Source: Selenomonas sp. (lineage in GTDB: Bacteria > Bacillota > Negativicutes > Selenomonadales > Selenomonadaceae). From it: a DNA stretch of 64,000 bases. The first letter of the stretch is position 1. Every line of letters starts with the position of its first letter. The stretch is taken from positions 1 through 64,000 of the forward strand of contig JAKVOG010000013.1 in the NCBI GenBank assembly GCA_022482925.1. The letters run 5' to 3'. The notes below the pieces were generated by a model that saw nothing but the letters and a program-made list of their open reading frames with translations, ran no database searches and was not told the DNA's origin. The translations under genes were made by a program, and so were the position numbers. This document shows positions 63,409 to 64,000 of the stretch, piece by piece.

Positions 63409-64000
63409 TTACTTATAGCTGATCCTGGTCTGTCCCAGGCCCTGTGCCGTCAGCCTGCCGACGCCGGCAAAGACGGAAAACTGTGCCAGCAGCAGGAATA
63501 GCTGCTGCTGTTCTGGCGGCTGCTGACTGATATTGTAACAGAACCTGCCCTCGAATCCCATCACCCCGCGTTGCGGACTGAGATACATCGTCCGGGTCCT
63601 GCCTTCCCAGGAAAGCGGGATGATGCTCCTTGCCTGTTCGCGGAGCTCGGCAACATCCAGTTCCATCGGCAACAGACACTGGTTCCATTTATCCGCTAAT
63701 GAGCCCCAGATATACTCTGGCAATGGCACCGGATAGTCCCGATCAAAGAACCGGAATGTGACCGGGGAGCAGAAATGAAGCTCGATTTCCTGTACCTGCG
63801 GGATTCCCAGACAGGCAGCAATCAACTCATTCTCATCCAATATGCCGGACTCTGCATGTTCCTCGGGATTTGCCATGACTTTCGTGATTTGAAGCGACAG
63901 CCTGCCCACCTGCATCAGATGGCCTGGCTGGAGTGCCAGCAGAACCCGCAGGATGGTCTCATCCAGCGCGGTCACGCGCCAGTAGAACTCCATATCCGGA
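63409..64000 (-). CDS. cas6: Cas6-like CRISPR RNA endoribonuclease (5' end outside window)
   Basis: C-terminal part, about 197 residues. FYWRVTALDETILRVLLALQ begins in the window and the frame stays open to the edge. A second ferredoxin-like half with PVTFRFFDRDYPVPLPEYIW, RCTMYLS-like RTRTMYLSPQRGVMGFEGRF and the C-terminal glycine-rich loop FAGVGRLTAQGLGQTRISY, the Cas6 hallmark. It cuts the array transcript within the repeat. First visible gene of the operon with CARF-HEPN 3 and the triad. Confidence 0.85.
   Translation of the reverse strand, partial: PDMEFYWRVTALDETILRVLLALQPGHLMQVGRLSLQITKVMANPEEHAESGILDENELIAACLGIPQVQEIELHFCSPVTFRFFDRDYPVPLPEYIWGSLADKWNQCLLPMELDVAELREQARSIIPLSWEGRTRTMYLSPQRGVMGFEGRFCYNISQQPPEQQQLFLLLAQFSVFAGVGRLTAQGLGQTRISYK

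Overview
The window looks like a Negativicutes chromosome, most likely a Mitsuokella- or Selenomonas-type anaerobe (Gram-negative-staining Firmicutes). The strongest pointers are a secreted PTP-like inositol phosphatase (phytase) with the HCQAGVGRT signature known from Selenomonas ruminantium and Mitsuokella, a one-step meso-diaminopimelate dehydrogenase, an anaerobe-type rubrerythrin, a CIRCE/HrcA-controlled groESL operon and a PdtaS/ANTAR two-component pair. This placement is inference from gene content, not from a marker search.

Layout. 0-25.9 kb is housekeeping: an RpiR regulator, a large structured intergenic gap (1.0-2.0 kb), DUF2520 protein + panB, peptide deformylase, ddh, a decayed C69 peptidase region, an amino-acid permease, groESL, a ManNAc-6-P epimerase/PTS/RpiR operon, the pdtaR-pdtaS pair, the tsaE-tsaB-rimI-tsaD operon, rubrerythrin, a 5'-nucleotidase, an HD-GYP phosphodiesterase, an ABC-F ATPase and a J-domain protein. 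26-30.4 kb is an accessory patch (YvrJ/DUF2922/DUF1659 trio, decayed IS110 element, AbiE toxin-antitoxin, integrase fragment) next to tRNA-Pro. 30.5-39.6 kb holds the phytase, a complete ybhGFSR-type drug exporter operon with its CecR-like regulator, and amtB/glnK.

The accessory island from 39.6 kb to the right edge is the most interesting part. It is a type III-like CRISPR neighbourhood: cas1, cas2, a 12-repeat array, the 3' part of a cas6-like gene, three paralogous TM1812/DxTHG-type CARF-HEPN proteins and a small Csx20-like (candidate ring nuclease) protein. Interwoven with these are three secreted zinc metalloproteases, a PP-loop/glycosyltransferase/glycosidase-like operon, a pair of WYL-domain regulators, and a TerY-P-like triad (PIN-kinase-zinc ribbon-CFI-box fusion, von Willebrand A protein, PP2C phosphatase) that is in one operon with cas6 and a CARF-HEPN gene. 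Six promoters in the island (ring nuclease/CARF, metalloprotease 2, PP-loop operon, ORF104/cas2, cas1, CARF 2) carry the same box, TTCACAGGAAAACGG, at an almost invariant distance from the -10 element, so these genes appear to form one regulon. No cas10/csm/cmr genes are inside the window; they may lie beyond the right edge.

Assembly caution. Nine otherwise conserved genes, including groEL, tsaD and tsaB which should be indispensable, are broken by about 19 single-base shifts. Fifteen of them can be repaired by dropping one G on the coding strand. These are most simply read as sequence errors, and I annotate the genes over their full repaired extent.
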